From contig NZ_PPRG01000014.1 in the NCBI RefSeq assembly GCF_002902625.1, forward strand, positions 1 to 55,624: 55,624 nt of DNA, written 5' to 3'. Both the position numbers and the translations under genes were made by a program. Origin of the DNA: Staphylococcus devriesei. GTDB taxonomy: Bacteria; Bacillota; Bacilli; Staphylococcales; Staphylococcaceae. Below the pieces are notes generated by a model that saw only the letters and a list, made by a program, of their open reading frames with translations, did not search any database and was not told where the DNA came from. This document shows, piece after piece, positions 38,162 through 46,808 of the stretch (position 1 is its first letter; each line of letters begins with the position of its first letter).

Positions 38162-38689
38162 ATGGCTTATGCAACATTCGCAGGAGGATGCTTTTGGTGT
38201 TTAGTAAAACCTTTTACATCTTATCCAGGAATTGAAAATGTAGTGTCTGGTTATAGTGGTGGACATGTAGAAAACCCTACTTATGAGCAAGTTTGTACTA
38301 ATCAAACTGGTCATAGAGAGGCAGTTCAAATTACTTATAATTCAGAAATCACTTCTTTCGAAAATATTTTAGACGTCTATTTTAAAACATTTGACCCAAC
38401 TGACAACAGTGGGCAATTCTTCGATAGAGGCGAAAGCTATGAACCAGCCATTTTTTATCATGATGAACATCAAAAAAAGGCTGCTGAACTAAAGATTCAA
38501 CAACTTAATGAAGAGGGAGTGTTCAATAAACCTGTTGTAACACCTATTCTTCCTTATAAAAACTTTTACCCAGCTGAAGATTATCACCAAGACTATTATA
38601 AGAAAAATCCAATGCATTACGAACAATATCAACGTGGGTCAGGCCGCAAAGCATTTATCGAATCACATTGGGGGACTCAAAATGATTAA
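38162..38689 (+). CDS. msrA: Peptide methionine-S-sulfoxide reductase MsrA
   Basis: MsrA repairs the S form of methionine sulfoxide in proteins. The active-site cysteine is C10 in AGGCFWC, with SGYSGG and [10 protein letters not shown] as further family motifs. The 175-residue length is normal for staphylococcal MsrA. A strong ribosome site GAGGAGG precedes the ATG. Its stop overlaps msrB by 8 nt, so the R-form and S-form reductases are made together. Confidence 0.96.
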   Translation: MAYATFAGGCFWCLVKPFTSYPGIENVVSGYSGGHVENPTYEQVCTNQTGHREAVQITYNSEITSFENILDVYFKTFDPTDNSGQFFDRGESYEPAIFYHDEHQKKAAELKIQQLNEEGVFNKPVVTPILPYKNFYPAEDYHQDYYKKNPMHYEQYQRGSGRKAFIESHWGTQND

Positions 38690-39110
38690 AAAAAATAAAA
38701 ATGAATTAAATGAAATGGAATATTTAGTAACGCAAGAGAATGGTACAGAACCACCATTTCAAAATGAATATTGGAATCATTTTGATAAAGGCATTTATGT
38801 CGATAAAATTTCAGGCAAACCACTTTTCACATCTGAAGAAAAATTTGAATCAGATTGCGGATGGCCAAGTTTTTCAAAAGCTATTGATGATGATGAAATA
38901 ATCGAACTTGTGGATAAAACGTTTGGAATGGTTAGAACCGAGGTCAGATCAGAAAGTGCCAATAGCCACTTAGGTCATGTGTTTAATGATGGTCCTAAAG
39001 ATCAAGGGGGCTTACGCTACTGTATCAATTCGGCAGCTATACAATTTATTCCATATGAGAAATTAGAAGAACTTGGATATGGCGATTTAATACCATACTT
39101 TGAAAAATAG
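38682..39110 (+). CDS. msrB: Peptide methionine-R-sulfoxide reductase MsrB
   Basis: MsrB reduces the R form of methionine sulfoxide. The catalytic cysteine is C114 in GLRYCINS, with CGWPSFSKA and [10 protein letters not shown] also present. The paired CxxC motifs for zinc found in many MsrB proteins are absent. The open frame extends 16 codons into msrA, but the ATG at 38682 gives the family start and 142 residues. It is coupled to msrA and followed 12 nt later by crr. Confidence 0.95.
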   Translation: MIKKNKNELNEMEYLVTQENGTEPPFQNEYWNHFDKGIYVDKISGKPLFTSEEKFESDCGWPSFSKAIDDDEIIELVDKTFGMVRTEVRSESANSHLGHVFNDGPKDQGGLRYCINSAAIQFIPYEKLEELGYGDLIPYFEK

Positions 39111-39122
39111 GAGTGACAGCTA

Positions 39123-39623
39123 ATGTTTAAAAAATTATTTGGAAAAGGCAAAGAAGTAGATAAAAATATTGAAATTTATGCACCAATTACAGGTAAATAT
39201 GTAAATATCGAAGAAATTCCAGACCCAGTTTTTGCCCAAAAAATGATGGGCGAAGGCTTTGGAATTAATCCTACTGAAGGCGAAGTCGTATCACCTATAG
39301 AAGGTAAAGTTGATAATGTCTTCCCAACTAAACACGCGATTGGATTAAAAGCAGATAATGGTTTAGAACTTTTAGTACACATTGGACTAGATACTGTTCA
39401 ATTAGATGGAGAAGGTTTTGAAATTTTAGTGAATAGTGGAGATACGGTTCAAGTCGGTGATCCGCTTCTTAAATTTGATTTAGAATTTATTAGAAATAAC
39501 GCCAAAGATGTTATTTCACCAGTTATTATTACAAATTCTGATCAAACTGAATCTATTTATATCAATGATGCACAAGCTGTTATCAAAGGTGAAACTAAAA
39601 TTGTTGATGTGACAATGAGCTAA
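39123..39623 (+). CDS. crr: PTS glucose-type IIA component
   Basis: A soluble phosphocarrier of the phosphotransferase system that passes phosphate from HPr to a IIB domain. The phosphorylated histidine is H86 in [10 protein letters not shown], and H71 in PTKHAIGLK is its partner. The 166-residue free-standing domain has no linked IIBC gene here, so it probably serves several permeases. Ribosome site GGAGTGA precedes the ATG. Its stop overlaps the next ATG by one base. Confidence 0.95.
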   Translation: MFKKLFGKGKEVDKNIEIYAPITGKYVNIEEIPDPVFAQKMMGEGFGINPTEGEVVSPIEGKVDNVFPTKHAIGLKADNGLELLVHIGLDTVQLDGEGFEILVNSGDTVQVGDPLLKFDLEFIRNNAKDVISPVIITNSDQTESIYINDAQAVIKGETKIVDVTMS

Positions 39624-39844
39624 TGAAAGACCATTCATTTTATCAATTTGCTTTAACTGCAAGAGGTCGCAAAGATAGTAAAGGGGAACTAGCAGAAGAA
39701 ATTTTTAACGATTTATCGTTTCCTAAGTATGAGAGTGATTTTAACGAACTATCCGATTATATTGAAATGCAAAGTGATATTACGTTACCAATGTCTATCT
39801 TTGATGATTTATATGCTGAATACCAAGAATGGTTAAAATTCTAA
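39623..39844 (+). CDS. YozE_SAM-like family protein
   Basis: A 73-residue acidic helical protein: [20 protein letters not shown] and [16 protein letters not shown] fit the YozE family, whose fold resembles a sterile alpha motif. Function is unknown. It shares the base pair TAATG with crr, so translation is coupled. A terminator follows immediately, closing the msrA-msrB-crr unit. Confidence 0.88.
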   Translation: MKDHSFYQFALTARGRKDSKGELAEEIFNDLSFPKYESDFNELSDYIEMQSDITLPMSIFDDLYAEYQEWLKF

Positions 39845-39850
39845 GTTAAG

Positions 39851-39886
39851 ATAAAAGCTGAGACCCTTAACGTCTCAGCTTTTATG
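39851..39886 (+). terminator. Terminator after the YozE-like gene
   Basis: A perfect 14-bp stem (39851-39864 with 39872-39885) with A-rich and T-rich ends. Confidence 0.9.
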
Positions 39887-40005
39887 TTGCGTCTACATAA
39901 TCATCCCTTATAAGTTGCGTTTAATTTAAAATAAAGACATACTAGTAATATCTTTTCGAGATCAATCAATATAAATACATAGAGGTTACAAGAGGAAGTG
40001 GTTTT

Positions 40006-41478
40006 ATGAGTAATAAATCTGAAGAATATAATAATATGAATACAGCTGAACCGAAAAAAACGTCACCATCAAGTAAAAAATTTCGTTTAAAAGTATGGCA
40101 ATTCATAATATTATTATTAGTTACTATTCTTATTACAGTTGGGATAACAGTCGCAGCTACCATAGGGATTAGTCACAAAATTAGCGGATTAACTAAAAGT
40201 GAAGCTAAAGAAATGAAAAAAATAGAATATGCTTATAAAACTTTGAACAATGATTATTATAAAAAGCAAAATGCTGATAAATTAACAGAAGCCGCTATTG
40301 ACGGTATGGTTAAAGAATTAGATGATCCATATTCAGAATATATGACGAAAGATAAAACTAAAAGTTTTAACGAAGATGTGTCTGGTGATTTCGTAGGAAT
40401 AGGCGCAGAAATGCAAAAGAAAGATAAACAAATTATGATTACAAGCCCTATGAAAGATTCTCCTGCTGAAAAAGCTGGTATTAAACCAAAAGACCTAGTT
40501 ACTAAAGTGAATGGTAAATCCACTAAAAATAAACCATTAGATCAAATCGTTAAAATGGTAAGGGGTAAAGAAGGTACAACAGTAACACTTACTATTAAAC
40601 GTGGTTCTCAAGAAAAAGATATTGATATTAAACGTGGTAAGATTCATGTTAAGAGCGTTGAATATAAAAAGAAAAATAACGTTGGCGTATTTACAATTAA
40701 TAAGTTCCAAGAAAATACTGCCGGAGAATTAAAATCCTCTATTATTAAAGCACACAAAGATGGTGTTCGTGATATTGTACTAGATTTAAGAAATAATCCA
40801 GGCGGACTATTAGATGAAGCTGTAAATATGGCTAATATCTTTATAGATAAAAATCAAACAGTCGTTAAGCTTAAAAAAGGCGATGATACAGAGCCTATTA
40901 CGACTTCTAACAACTCATTAAAAGAAGCGAAAGATATGAAAGTGAGTATATTAGTTAATGAAGGTTCTGCAAGTGCTTCTGAAGTCTTTACTGGGGCTAT
41001 GAAAGATTACAATAAAGCGAAAGTATATGGCTCTAAAACATTTGGTAAAGGCATAGTCCAAACGACACGTGAATTTAAAGACGGCTCATTATTAAAATAT
41101 ACGCAAATGAAATGGTTAACTCCTGATGGCCATTATATTCATGGTAAAGGAATTCAACCAGATGTTAAAATTAGTTCTCCTAAATATCAATCTATAAGTG
41201 TCATTCCAACTGATAAAACTTATTCAGTCGGTGACAGTAATAAAAATATTAAATCAATAAAAATAGGTTTAGACGCTCTAGGGTATCACACTAATGACGA
41301 GTCTAATCAATTTGATACAGATTTAGAACAAGCTATTAAGCAATTCCAAACTGATCATAGTTTAACAACAAACGGTAAATTTGATACTAAAACTAATGAA
41401 AAATTCACACAGTTATTAGTTGAAAAATCTAACAAAGAAGATACAGTATTGGATAAATTATTAGATAAACTTAAATAA
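40006..41478 (+). CDS. ctpA: C-terminal processing serine peptidase CtpA
   Basis: A membrane-anchored S41 peptidase facing the cell wall. A cytoplasmic tail and one helix (about 31-55) precede a PDZ domain (about 125-200). The protease core has the Ser-Lys pair S323 in GSASASE and K348 in SKTFGKG, 25 residues apart as in the family. A peptidoglycan-binding-like domain (about 405-475) ends the 490-residue protein. The S. aureus homologue is linked to stress tolerance and virulence. It has AAGAGG upstream and leads to the acetyltransferase 23 nt later. Confidence 0.93.
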   Translation: MSNKSEEYNNMNTAEPKKTSPSSKKFRLKVWQFIILLLVTILITVGITVAATIGISHKISGLTKSEAKEMKKIEYAYKTLNNDYYKKQNADKLTEAAIDGMVKELDDPYSEYMTKDKTKSFNEDVSGDFVGIGAEMQKKDKQIMITSPMKDSPAEKAGIKPKDLVTKVNGKSTKNKPLDQIVKMVRGKEGTTVTLTIKRGSQEKDIDIKRGKIHVKSVEYKKKNNVGVFTINKFQENTAGELKSSIIKAHKDGVRDIVLDLRNNPGGLLDEAVNMANIFIDKNQTVVKLKKGDDTEPITTSNNSLKEAKDMKVSILVNEGSASASEVFTGAMKDYNKAKVYGSKTFGKGIVQTTREFKDGSLLKYTQMKWLTPDGHYIHGKGIQPDVKISSPKYQSISVIPTDKTYSVGDSNKNIKSIKIGLDALGYHTNDESNQFDTDLEQAIKQFQTDHSLTTNGKFDTKTNEKFTQLLVEKSNKEDTVLDKLLDKLK

Positions 41479-41501
41479 AGTAAAGAGGTGTATTTAAACA
41501 A

Positions 41502-42005
41502 ATGATTAGATTAGGTACTATGGAGGACATTTCTCAAATCGAAACGTTAGTCCAAGAAGCAAAAGAATTAATGCAAGAATTTGATAATAACCAATGGGAT
41601 GATAAATATCCTGTTACTGAACATTTTGAAGAAGATATCAACGCTAAAACACTATATGTGTTAGAAGAAAAAAGTACAATTTATGGTTTTATAGTGGTCG
41701 ACCAACAACAATCAGAATGGTATGATGATTTAGAATGGCCAGTTGATAGAGAAGGCGCTTATGTTATTCATAGATTAGCTGGTTCACAAAATTATAAAGG
41801 TGCAGCTACTCAACTTTTCGACTTCGCAGTCAATTTAGCTGAAGAGCATGGCATCCATGTTATATTAACTGATACATTTGCTTTAAATAAACCTGCTCAA
41901 GGTCTTTTTGAGAAATTTGGTTTTGAAAAGGTCGGCGAGACAGAAATAGACTATCATCCATTTGATAGAGGCGCACCTTTCTATGCATACTATAAAAACA
42001 TATAA
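41502..42005 (+). CDS. GNAT family N-acetyltransferase
   Basis: A 167-residue GNAT fold protein. The acetyl-CoA loop is degenerate (IHRLAGSQNYKGAATQLFDF in place of the usual R/Q-x-x-G-x-G/A), followed by ALNKPAQGLFEKFGFEKVGE, the typical C-terminal half. The substrate cannot be told. It lies 18 nt before murG on the same strand, the same place as in S. aureus. Confidence 0.85.
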   Translation: MIRLGTMEDISQIETLVQEAKELMQEFDNNQWDDKYPVTEHFEEDINAKTLYVLEEKSTIYGFIVVDQQQSEWYDDLEWPVDREGAYVIHRLAGSQNYKGAATQLFDFAVNLAEEHGIHVILTDTFALNKPAQGLFEKFGFEKVGETEIDYHPFDRGAPFYAYYKNI

Positions 42006-42023
42006 GAATAGAGGTTAATAACT

Positions 42024-43091
42024 ATGTCTAAAATAGCATTTACCGGTGGCGGTACAGTTGGACATGTTTCGGTAAACTTAAGTCTAATACCAACTGCTAC
42101 CGAAAAAGGACACGAAGCGTTCTATATTGGATCTAAAGAAGGTATTGAACGTGAAATGATAGAAACTCAACTACCTAATGTTAAATATCATCCTATATCT
42201 AGCGGTAAATTACGTAGATATTTATCTTTTGATAATGCAAAGGATATATTTAAAGTATTAAAAGGTGTACTTGATGCGCGCAAGGTACTTAAACGCGAAA
42301 AGCCCGATATATTATTTTCTAAAGGTGGGTTCGTTTCAGTACCAGTTGTAGTAGCTGCACGTTCTTTAAATATTCCTACGATTATTCACGAATCTGATTT
42401 AACCCCAGGTCTAGCAAATAAAATTTCATTAAAATTTGCTAAAAAAATCTATACCACCTTTGAAGATACATTAAAGTATCTGCCACAGGAAAAAGCTGAT
42501 TTTGTAGGCGCTACAATTCGTGAAGATTTAAAAGAAGGTCATAAAGAGCGAGGTTTTCAACTGACTGGTTTTAATAATTCTAAAAAAGTTTTACTAGTTA
42601 TGGGTGGTAGCTTAGGTAGTAAAAAATTAAATGAAGCTATACGCGAAAATTTAGAAGCATTATTACATGAATACCAAATCATTCATCTAACAGGTCATGG
42701 TTTAGTAGACAACTCTTACGATCAAAAAGGATATGTTCAATATGAATTTGTTAAAGAGGAACTTACAGACTTATTAGCAATTACAAATACTGTAGTTAGT
42801 CGTGCTGGTTCCAATGCAATCTATGAATTTTTAACATTACGCATACCTATGTTGCTAATTCCTTTAGGTTTAGATCAATCTCGTGGCGACCAAATTGATA
42901 ACGCTAAAAATTTCGAATCTAAAGGTTATGGAAGATTCATTCCTGAAGATCAATTAACTGAAATTAAATTATTAGAGCAATTAAAAGACATAGAAACTAA
43001 CCGTGACGCTATAATTAAACAAATGCAAACCTACAAAGAAAGTTATACAAAAGAAGATTTATTCAATAAAATTTTAAAAGATGCTTTATAA
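42024..43091 (+). CDS. murG: Lipid II synthase MurG
   Basis: MurG adds GlcNAc from UDP-GlcNAc to lipid I at the inner face of the membrane, giving lipid II, the substrate of PBP2. The first glycine loop GGGTVGHV is at the N terminus, MGGSLGSKKLNE begins the C-terminal domain, and SRAGSNAIYEF and PLGLDQSRGDQIDNA are donor-site motifs. The 355-residue length is standard. As in other staphylococci it stands outside the dcw cluster. Confidence 0.95.
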   Translation: MSKIAFTGGGTVGHVSVNLSLIPTATEKGHEAFYIGSKEGIEREMIETQLPNVKYHPISSGKLRRYLSFDNAKDIFKVLKGVLDARKVLKREKPDILFSKGGFVSVPVVVAARSLNIPTIIHESDLTPGLANKISLKFAKKIYTTFEDTLKYLPQEKADFVGATIREDLKEGHKERGFQLTGFNNSKKVLLVMGGSLGSKKLNEAIRENLEALLHEYQIIHLTGHGLVDNSYDQKGYVQYEFVKEELTDLLAITNTVVSRAGSNAIYEFLTLRIPMLLIPLGLDQSRGDQIDNAKNFESKGYGRFIPEDQLTEIKLLEQLKDIETNRDAIIKQMQTYKESYTKEDLFNKILKDAL

Positions 43092-43109
43092 GCTTGGGAG
43101 GCGCAAGCA

Positions 43110-43733
43110 ATGAATCGTACAAAGCGTATTACCTTACTTATTGTTTTTACATTAATATTTGGAATTATTGCCTTTTTTCACGAATCACGATTGGGCAAAT
43201 GGATAGATAATGAAGTTTATGAATTTATATACTCTTCAGAGAGCTTTATAACGACTTCAATCTTACTAGGTGCTACTAAAATCGGCGAAGTATGGGCTAT
43301 GGTGTGTTTATCACTAATGCTTGTAGCCTATTTAATGCTTAAAAAATATAGAATCGAAACCTTATTTTTTGTAATTGTAATGATTTTATCTAGTATTATT
43401 AATCCCGTGTTAAAAAATATCTTTGACCGTGAACGTCCTACTTTATTGCGTCTTATTGATATCACAGGATTTAGTTTTCCTAGTGGTCATGCAATGGGTT
43501 CAACCTCATTCTTTGGTAGTGCTATATTTATAGCTAATCGACAAATGTCAGGAAGTTATAAAGGTGTATTAATTGGGCTTTGTGCACTCTTTATTATGCT
43601 CATCTCTATCTCTAGAGTATATTTAGGCGTACACTATCCAACTGATGTAATTGCAGGAATTATTGGTGGAGCATTTTGTATTGTGCTTTCAACTTTAATT
43701 TTGAAAAAGCAATTGTATCCTTCATCAAGTTAA
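43110..43733 (+). CDS. PAP2 superfamily phosphatase
   Basis: A 207-residue membrane protein with about six helices and the three PAP2 phosphatase motifs: KNIFDRERP, PSGH and SRVYLGVHYPTD. It probably dephosphorylates a lipid phosphate such as undecaprenyl diphosphate or phosphatidylglycerol phosphate. S. aureus annotations use pgpB for the gene in this place. Its neighbour murG uses the undecaprenyl carrier, which makes a wall-lipid role attractive but unproven. Confidence 0.88.
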   Translation: MNRTKRITLLIVFTLIFGIIAFFHESRLGKWIDNEVYEFIYSSESFITTSILLGATKIGEVWAMVCLSLMLVAYLMLKKYRIETLFFVIVMILSSIINPVLKNIFDRERPTLLRLIDITGFSFPSGHAMGSTSFFGSAIFIANRQMSGSYKGVLIGLCALFIMLISISRVYLGVHYPTDVIAGIIGGAFCIVLSTLILKKQLYPSSS

Positions 43734-43755
43734 AAGATTTTATGCGAGTGAGGCT

Positions 43756-43791
43756 GAGACATTTTCACACAATGTTTTAGTCTCTTTTTTT
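43756..43791 (+). terminator. Terminator after the PAP2 gene
   Basis: Stem GAGAC/GTCTC (43756-43760 with 43780-43784) is extended by ACATT/AATGT across a bulge and is followed by seven Ts. Confidence 0.75.
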
Positions 43792-43821
43792 ATATGTATC
43801 AATCGTTTATTGATAAACATA

Positions 43822-44005
43822 TAAAAAAGCAGTGAATCTCGGCATTAGATTCACTGCTTTAATTAAAACGTTCAAAGTTAATTTGAAACTTTAACGTTAG
43901 TCTTTTACGGGCATATAAAAGGGGAATAACTTGAAAATGATCAATCCTTTAAGAACGAAATATATATGGGGGGAATTGTCTTAGTCGGTATTGATAATCA
44001 TTTTC
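43822..44005 (-). ncRNA. isrR: Fur-regulated C-rich small RNA, IsrR-like
   Basis: A minus-strand transcript of about 180 nt is bounded by a consensus promoter and an intrinsic terminator, with no open frame. It has C-rich single-stranded candidates: CCCCCC (43973-43968), CCCC (43924-43921) and CCC (43911-43909). A 12-bp hairpin with one bulge lies at 43867-43898. Two Fur boxes overlap the promoter. In S. aureus the iron-sparing RNA IsrR, which blocks ribosome sites of iron-using enzymes through C-rich regions, lies between pgpB and arlR as I recall. Position, size, C-rich seeds and Fur control all match. The exact ends are estimates. Confidence 0.85.
43823..43860 (-). terminator. Terminator of the IsrR-like RNA
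   Basis: A perfect 14-bp stem (43847-43860 with 43826-43839) on the minus strand is followed by a run of Us from the A-tract at 43823-43828. Confidence 0.9.
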
Positions 44006-44040
44006 AAATATTATTATACATCAATGAGAATCATTGTCAA
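43992..44040 (-). promoter_or_regulatory. Consensus promoter with two Fur boxes
   Basis: On the minus strand TTGACA (44040-44035) and TATAAT (44018-44013) are perfect hexamers 16 bp apart. One Fur box (44025-44039) fills the spacer and differs from TGATAAT-N-ATTATCA at two positions. A second box (43992-44006) covers the start point and differs at one position. Iron-loaded Fur should repress this strongly. Confidence 0.85.
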
Positions 44041-44503
44041 TTATAAATGCGAAAAATTCTCAATTAAATTTTATTTTTTAAAGCTTTCATGTCTTATACT
44101 TCTTTAAACTGTCATATCATTTCACTAGAAACACTTATTTTTAAGTCTTTATGTGATAAAATATAGTCTATGCAAAATAGCTTAAAATGGTCGGGAACAA
44201 GACAACACTCTAGAGAGTAAAACAGAAATCTAGGGAGTGGGATAGATATCTAATGAAATCTCCAAGATTTCGTCGTCTCAACCCGGCAAGGTTAACTATA
44301 AAAGAAGAAGTTGGACATAAGCACAAATTATTAATGTCTTAATTTCATTTAAAATTAACCTTTTTAGTTAAACATTTTGTCAGAATAAATTATAAATTGG
44401 CGATTTTGAGTGATAATTAACTCATTTTTTAGGATTAATAACATTCTATTATACATATATAGGTCTATCTATTTTCACATTTAAATAAGAGGTGTTTTAA
44501 ACA
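44041..44503 (+). other. AT-rich gap before arlR, no gene seen
   Basis: The stretch between the IsrR-like promoter and arlR has no credible open frame. It contains the second copy of the dispersed repeat (44212-44293). The arlR ribosome site AAGAGGTG lies near its end; a firm arlR promoter was not identified. Confidence 0.6.
44212..44293 (-). repeat. Dispersed intergenic repeat, copy 2 (inverted)
   Basis: The reverse complement aligns without gaps to 33259-33340, with about 15 differences in 82 bases by hand. Shared blocks include AACCTTGCCGGG, GACGACGAAATCTTG and TAGATTTCTGTT. Confidence 0.8.
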
Positions 44504-45163
44504 ATGACAAATATATTAATTGTTGAAGATGAACAAAATTTGGCTCGTTTCTTAGAGTTAGAATTAACTCATGATAATTATAATGTAGATATTGAATATG
44601 ACGGCCAATCTGGTCTAGATAAAGCACTTACTAATAACTATGATTTAATCATACTAGATTTAATGTTACCTCATATTAATGGTTTAGAAATATGTCGTCG
44701 CGTACGTCAACAACAAAGTACACCAATCATAATTATTACGGCAAAGAGTGATACATATGATAAGGTAACAGGCTTAGACTATGGTGCCGATGATTATATC
44801 GTTAAACCATTCGAAATAGAAGAATTATTTGCTCGTATACGAGCCGTGCTACGTCGACAACCACAAAAAGATATTATTGATATAAACGGAATTAAAATAG
44901 ATATTGATGCATTTAAAGTGACTATAGAGGGGCAACAGTTGGATTTTACTAAAACAGAATATGATTTACTATACTTATTAGCTACTAACCGTAATCATGT
45001 GTTACAACGTGAGCAAATTCTCGATCATGTTTGGGGATACGATAGCGAAGTTGAAACGAATGTGGTAGACGTTTATATTCGCTATTTAAGAAATAAACTA
45101 AAACCATTTGGCAAAGAAAAAACAATCGAAACAGTTCGTGGCGTTGGGTATGTGATTAGATGA
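44504..45163 (+). CDS. arlR: Response regulator ArlR
   Basis: ArlR is an OmpR-type regulator that in S. aureus controls adhesion, autolysis, capsule and virulence genes. The receiver domain has the acidic pocket VEDE (7-10), the phosphorylated D52 in ILDLMLP and the VKPFE lysine near 101. The C-terminal winged helix ends [15 protein letters not shown] (VRGVGYVIR). The 219-residue length matches S. aureus ArlR. Its stop overlaps the arlS start by 4 nt. Target genes cannot be read from this window. Confidence 0.95.
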   Translation: MTNILIVEDEQNLARFLELELTHDNYNVDIEYDGQSGLDKALTNNYDLIILDLMLPHINGLEICRRVRQQQSTPIIIITAKSDTYDKVTGLDYGADDYIVKPFEIEELFARIRAVLRRQPQKDIIDINGIKIDIDAFKVTIEGQQLDFTKTEYDLLYLLATNRNHVLQREQILDHVWGYDSEVETNVVDVYIRYLRNKLKPFGKEKTIETVRGVGYVIR

Positions 45164-46521
45164 TTAAAAAACGAACTTTACAATACAAATGGATGATGAT
45201 TACTACTCTCATAATGTTCACTACAATTGTTTTATTCTGTTTAATCATTATCTTTTTTCTTAAAGATATACTAAGACATGGCGAAATCGATGAAGCTGAA
45301 CATAGTTTAAGTGATATCGTAAATTTAATTCAAACTAAATCTATTAATAATATATCTACATTAGATTTGAGTGCGTCACTAGAGAACTTTGAAGAAGCCA
45401 TCATTTATGATCGAGATGGCAAACAAATTATGCAAACTTCAAATGAAAATGGTATGAATTTTAAACCTTCAATCAATTTTACAAAAATAGAACATATTCA
45501 AGTGATGCGCAATGAAGGTGTTCAATACCTAATATTAACCGAACCTATTCATACACGTTATTTTGAAGGTTATAGCGTACTCGTTCACTCACTAGAAGGT
45601 TACAATAATGTAGTAAAATCTCTATACGTCGTAGCAATTGCCTTTGGATTGCTAGCTACTATTATTACTGGTGGTATTAGCTACATCTTCTCAACTCAAA
45701 TCACGAAACCATTAGTAACAATGTCTAATAAGATGAATCAGATTAAACGTGATGGCTTTCAGAAGAAATTAGAACTTAATACAAATTATGAAGAAACAGA
45801 CAATTTAATTGATACTTTTAATGATATGATGTATCAAATAGAGGACTCTTTTAATCAACAGCGACAGTTTGTTGAGGATGCTTCACACGAATTAAGAACA
45901 CCTTTACAAATTATACAAGGACATTTAAATTTAATTCAAAGATGGGGTAAAAAAGATCCTGCGATTTTAGAAGAATCACTCAATATTTCTATAGAGGAAA
46001 TGAATCGGATCACTAAACTTGTTGAGGAATTATTACTTTTAACAAAAGATAAGGTTAATAGCCAAATCCTAGAATCTGAAGAAGTGAATATTAATGATGA
46101 AATACAGTCCCGTATTAAATCGTTGAAGCAATTACATCCCGACTATAGATTTGAAATGGAGTTAGCTAACAAACCGTTAACGCTAAAAATTAACCGTCAT
46201 CAATTTGAACAACTCTTATTAATTTTTATCGATAATGCTATGAAATATGATAAAGATAACAAACATGTTCATATCAAAACAAACTTACGCAACAAACAAA
46301 CTAGTATTGAAATAACTGATCACGGACTAGGTATTCCTAAAGAAGACCAAGATTTCATTTTTGATCGTTTTTACAGAGTTGATAAATCACGAGCAAGAAG
46401 CCAAGGTGGTAATGGATTAGGATTATCTATCGCTGAAAAAATTGTTCAACAATATGGTGGGTATATATTAGTTGAAAGTGAAGTCAATAAATACACTAAA
46501 TTTAAAATCATCTTTAAATAA
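45160..46521 (+). CDS. arlS: Sensor histidine kinase ArlS
   Basis: ArlS is the membrane kinase for ArlR. Two membrane helices (about 12-33 and 152-175) flank an extracellular sensor region, followed by HAMP, the dimerisation helix with H243 in [12 protein letters not shown], and the ATP-binding boxes [19 protein letters not shown] and [12 protein letters not shown]. The 453-residue length is near the S. aureus size. Translation is coupled to arlR by an ATGA overlap. Confidence 0.95.
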   Translation: MIKKRTLQYKWMMITTLIMFTTIVLFCLIIIFFLKDILRHGEIDEAEHSLSDIVNLIQTKSINNISTLDLSASLENFEEAIIYDRDGKQIMQTSNENGMNFKPSINFTKIEHIQVMRNEGVQYLILTEPIHTRYFEGYSVLVHSLEGYNNVVKSLYVVAIAFGLLATIITGGISYIFSTQITKPLVTMSNKMNQIKRDGFQKKLELNTNYEETDNLIDTFNDMMYQIEDSFNQQRQFVEDASHELRTPLQIIQGHLNLIQRWGKKDPAILEESLNISIEEMNRITKLVEELLLLTKDKVNSQILESEEVNINDEIQSRIKSLKQLHPDYRFEMELANKPLTLKINRHQFEQLLLIFIDNAMKYDKDNKHVHIKTNLRNKQTSIEITDHGLGIPKEDQDFIFDRFYRVDKSRARSQGGNGLGLSIAEKIVQQYGGYILVESEVNKYTKFKIIFK

Positions 46522-46539
46522 TATAATTAACATATAAAT

Positions 46540-46710
46540 ATGAGGTTAAGACGATCATCGTTAATGCTTTGTGAACCGACCCAGCAATTAAGGTTATCAA
46601 AGCAAGAGCTTTAGCAAATATTTTAAGAAAATGAGTGTGATATATCAAAATTTCAATACCACTCTCTCACTTAGTTTTGCTATTAGCTATATGTTTTGTC
46701 TTAACCTCAT
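46540..46710 (+). repeat. 171-nt structured palindrome between arlS and odhA
   Basis: The perfect 13-bp ends ATGAGGTTAAGAC (46540-46552) and GTCTTAACCTCAT (46698-46710) enclose 145 nt with further hairpins, such as AAAGC/GCTTT and a GAGTG/CACTC pairing. TGTTTTT follows, so it could end arlRS transcription as a large terminator. It could also be a decayed mobile repeat or a structured RNA. No open frame is present. Confidence 0.55.
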
Positions 46711-46740
46711 TGTTTTTCCATAATATTCAGTTAATAGACT

Positions 46741-46768
46741 TTATCAAAGTGCTAAATAGTGCTATTAT
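46741..46768 (+). promoter_or_regulatory. Candidate promoter of odhA-odhB
   Basis: TTATCA (46741-46746) and TATTAT (46763-46768) are 16 bp apart, 40 bp before the odhA start. Confidence 0.45.
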
Positions 46769-46808
46769 TGTCATGTAAGCGGTTTAACTATTTTGTGGAG
46801 GGTACATT

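Noticed and set aside
43992-44039. Fur boxes as control sites for arlR
   Set aside because: They lie about 470 nt from arlR, and the hexamers between them point the other way, toward the small RNA.
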